The notes under the pieces were generated by a model that saw only the letters and a list, made by a program, of their open reading frames with translations, was not told the origin of the DNA and did not search any database. Shown here piece after piece: positions 39,482-41,603 of a DNA stretch of 41,603 nucleotides. Position 1 is the first letter of the stretch; each line of letters begins with the position of its first letter. The stretch comes from Cellulomonas uda (GTDB lineage: Bacteria > Actinomycetota > Actinomycetes > Actinomycetales > Cellulomonadaceae): positions 1 through 41,603 of the forward strand of contig NZ_BJLP01000036.1 of NCBI RefSeq assembly GCF_006538705.1, written 5' to 3'. The translations under genes were made by a program, and so were the position numbers.

Positions 39482-41603
39482 TCAGGCGGTGCGACGCCGC
39501 ACGACCGTGCCGATCACGCCGGCCGCGGCGAACAGCGCGAGCGCGGCGACACCCTTGCCGACGTTCGTCGCGTTGCCGCCGTCGACCCCGGCGATCTCGA
39601 GCGAGTAGGCCGTGGTCCCCGTCGCACCCTCGGGTGCACCGAACGCCATGCCCTCGGTCGCGGCGCGCTCGGCGCCCGCGGCGAGGACCGCGTAACCCGT
39701 GCCGAACCGGGCTGCGGTGCCCGCGCCCGACTCGACGAGCTGCGACGTGCCCTCGTCGGACAGGCGCTGGGTGCCGTCGACGAGCTGCGGGGCGCCGTCG
39801 GCGGCGCTGCCGAGACCGTCCGCGAGCTGCTGCGAGCCGTCGGCGGCGTCCCGCAGGCCGGCCGCGAGGTCGCGCGAGCCGGCCGCGGCCGTCCCGATGC
39901 CGACCGCCAGGTCGCTCGAACCCTCGGCCGCGGTCCCGATGCCCGCCGTCAGACGGCTCGAGCCGGCCGCCGCGGAGCGCAGGCCGTCGAGCAGACGCTG
40001 GGAGCCGGTGCCCGCGGTGGCGAGCCCGGTCGACAGGGTCCGGGAGCCGGTCGCGGCGGTGTCGAGCCCTTCGGCGAGGCGGCCCGCCCCGGTCGCGGCG
40101 CCCGCGATGCCCGTGGACAGCGTGCGGGACCCGCGCGCGGCGCTGGTGATGCCGGCGGACAGCTCACCCGCGCCGGTGCTGAGCTGCGACGCGCCCGCAC
40201 CGAGCTCGCCGAGCCCGGTGACGAGTCCGTCGCCGCCGTCCTGGAGCAGGCCGACGCCGGCCTGCAGGCCGTTCACGCCGCCGCGCAGCGTCTCGTCGTC
40301 CGGCGTGTCGGTCGCGGTGCCCACGCCGCCCTGGACCCTCGCGACGACTCCGTCGGTCAGCGTCGTGAGTCCCGCGTCGACACCGGCGAGGCCCTCGAGC
40401 AGGCCGGGGCGGGCCGGGTCGCACACGCCCGGGAGGGACGCGGCGGACAGCCCGCACTGCACGAGCGCGAGCGTCGAGGACGCCGTGCCGAGCTGGGTCG
40501 CCGAGCCGGTCATGCCGGTCTCGAGCTGGCCCAGACCGTCGGCGATGCCCCCGAGGAGCGCCGTGTAGGACGCCTGCGCGCCGACGGGCAGCATCGCCGT
40601 GAAGGCCTCAAGCCCCGTCGCCGGGTCGGTCACCGCGGCCTCGAGGTCCTGGATCGACCCGACGGTGCCCGTGGCCGTGTTGGACGCCGCCGCCAGCTGC
40701 GTGCGCAGGGCGTTGACGGCGTACATCAGGCTCGGTCGCTGACCCGCCGCGGGGGGTGCCGTGGTACCGATCCCCGCGCGCATCGACGTCACCGCGTCGT
40801 GCAGCGGCTGCGCCTGGGCGGGCAGCGTGCCGATCTGCGTGGCGAGCGTCTCGAGGCCCGCCTCGACCTTCGCCAGGCCGTCGTCGACCTGCGTGAGGCC
40901 GGCGACGAGCGCGGGCGCCTTGGTGAGCGCCGTGGCGAGGCCCGCGTCGAGCGCGGCGGCGCCGGCCGCGACGCGCTTGGCGCCCGGCGCGGCCGAGTCG
41001 TTGAGCCCCGCCGCCAGCGCCGCGGCACCCGGCGCCGCGGAGTCGGTCAGGCCCTCCGCGAGCTCGGCGGCACCGGGCGCGAGCTGGTCGTTGAGGCCCG
41101 CGGCGAGCTGCGCGGCTCCAGGGGCGAGCTGGTCCGCGAGCCCCTCGTGGAGGTCGGACATGCCCGGCACGAGGCGTCCGCCGAGCCCCGAGCTGAGGTC
41201 CTTGGCCCCCGGCAGGATCTGGTCGTTGAGGCCGTCGGCCAGCGTGCGCGCGCCGGGCGCCGCCGAGCCGGTCAGGCCCGTCGCGAGCTGCTCCGCGCCG
41301 GGTGCGGCCTGGCCGACCAGCCCGTCGCGCAGCGTGCCCGCACCGTCGCGCAGCTGGACGATCCCGGCGAGCAGCTCCGCCGCCCCGTCGTGCAGGCGCT
41401 GCAGGTTGTCGTCGATCTGGATCGCGCCGGACGTGAGGTCGACGCCGGACTGCGCGCCCGACGCGTAGCTCTCCGAGCCACCCTTGAACGAGGGGTAGTC
41501 GAGCGGCGAGACGGGCATCGACGTGAGCGTCGCCGCGGGGACGACCCCGCGCGAGATGCGCGCGCTGTACCCGAACTCGGCCGTCGGCGAGCCGATCGGC
41601 GGG
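39482..41603 (-). CDS. xxxLxxG-repeat surface/membrane protein, N-terminus beyond window edge
   Basis: At least 706 residues are visible; the frame is open to the right edge (the visible N-terminal end reads GSPTAEFGYSARISRGVVPA), and the ATG at 41518 is probably internal. Two blocks of Gly-rich helical repeats follow the xxxLxxG heptad pattern: eight 15-residue units such as LAPGAAQLAAGLNDQ, then nine 14-residue units such as ATGSRTLSTGLATA. The C-terminus has one membrane helix (GKGVAALALFAAAGVIG) and ends VVRRRTA, like a sortase-type tail but with no LPXTG. The xxxLxxG pattern is best known in YhgE/Pip proteins, but their C-terminal multi-helix domain is absent. It is probably a cell-surface or membrane protein of unknown function. 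Confidence 0.75.
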   Translation of the reverse strand, partial: PPIGSPTAEFGYSARISRGVVPAATLTSMPVSPLDYPSFKGGSESYASGAQSGVDLTSGAIQIDDNLQRLHDGAAELLAGIVQLRDGAGTLRDGLVGQAAPGAEQLATGLTGSAAPGARTLADGLNDQILPGAKDLSSGLGGRLVPGMSDLHEGLADQLAPGAAQLAAGLNDQLAPGAAELAEGLTDSAAPGAAALAAGLNDSAAPGAKRVAAGAAALDAGLATALTKAPALVAGLTQVDDGLAKVEAGLETLATQIGTLPAQAQPLHDAVTSMRAGIGTTAPPAAGQRPSLMYAVNALRTQLAAASNTATGTVGSIQDLEAAVTDPATGLEAFTAMLPVGAQASYTALLGGIADGLGQLETGMTGSATQLGTASSTLALVQCGLSAASLPGVCDPARPGLLEGLAGVDAGLTTLTDGVVARVQGGVGTATDTPDDETLRGGVNGLQAGVGLLQDGGDGLVTGLGELGAGASQLSTGAGELSAGITSAARGSRTLSTGIAGAATGAGRLAEGLDTAATGSRTLSTGLATAGTGSQRLLDGLRSAAAGSSRLTAGIGTAAEGSSDLAVGIGTAAAGSRDLAAGLRDAADGSQQLADGLGSAADGAPQLVDGTQRLSDEGTSQLVESGAGTAARFGTGYAVLAAGAERAATEGMAFGAPEGATGTTAYSLEIAGVDGGNATNVGKGVAALALFAAAGVIGTVVRRRTA
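39761..40138 (-). repeat. 42-bp repeats (nine units) in the xxxLxxG protein gene
   Basis: Nine consecutive 14-residue units of the form AxGSxxLxxGLxxA, coded on the minus strand. Units are diverged in DNA but aligned in protein. Confidence 0.75.
40949..41308 (-). repeat. 45-bp repeats (eight units) in the xxxLxxG protein gene
   Basis: Eight consecutive 15-residue units of the form xAPGAxxLAxGLNDQ, corresponding to residues 71-190 counted from the ATG at 41518. Their period differs by one residue from the block at 39761-40138. Confidence 0.75.

Overview
The window is very GC-rich, uses GTG starts often, and carries several TANNNT -10 boxes placed 6 to 7 bases before a start codon, which is the leaderless promoter style of Actinobacteria. 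The gene families (DUF222-HNH nuclease, NnaR-type HemD regulator, assimilatory nitrate reductase fused to a reductase) point to an actinobacterium, probably Micrococcales and perhaps Cellulomonas or a relative. The genus is an inference. I saw no rRNA, tRNA, transposase or integrase.

Layout. Positions 1-5560 hold housekeeping genes: a partial DUF2079 membrane protein, a DUF4349 lipoprotein, a GNAT-like protein, an AlkA-type DNA glycosylase, a DsbA-like protein and a short-chain dehydrogenase. Positions 5533-13027 hold nhaA (minus strand) and, divergently, narK followed by a 1442-residue nitrate reductase fused to its own flavodoxin/FAD/NADPH reductase. Positions 13202-20375 are all on the minus strand: a sulfite-oxidase-like molybdoenzyme, a HIT protein, a NatAB-like ABC exporter, a DUF1697 protein and a DUF222-HNH nuclease whose start codon lies inside a consensus LexA (SOS) box. 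Several short tandem repeats lie between or inside these genes.

Positions 20550-32939 are a type I-E CRISPR-Cas locus: cas3, cas8e (casA), cse2 (casB), cas7, cas5, cas6e, cas1, cas2, a short leader and an array of 56 repeats with a 61-bp period. cas2 is broken by one missing base. The repeats decay at the end far from cas2, which marks that as the old end. Positions 33180-39379 are the nitrite half of nitrate assimilation in an overlapping operon: nirB, nirD, a fused siroheme synthase, an nnaR-type regulator and a CbiX-type chelatase. A strong hairpin then separates it from a partial, convergent surface protein built of xxxLxxG repeats.

How the genes fit together: NarK imports nitrate, the fused enzyme reduces it to nitrite with NAD(P)H, and NirBD reduces nitrite to ammonium with siroheme made by the CysG-like protein and CbiX. 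NnaR, probably with GlnR, would switch on both halves. This fits because the promoters of narK and nirB share motifs at identical spacing although they lie 26 kb apart with the CRISPR locus between them.
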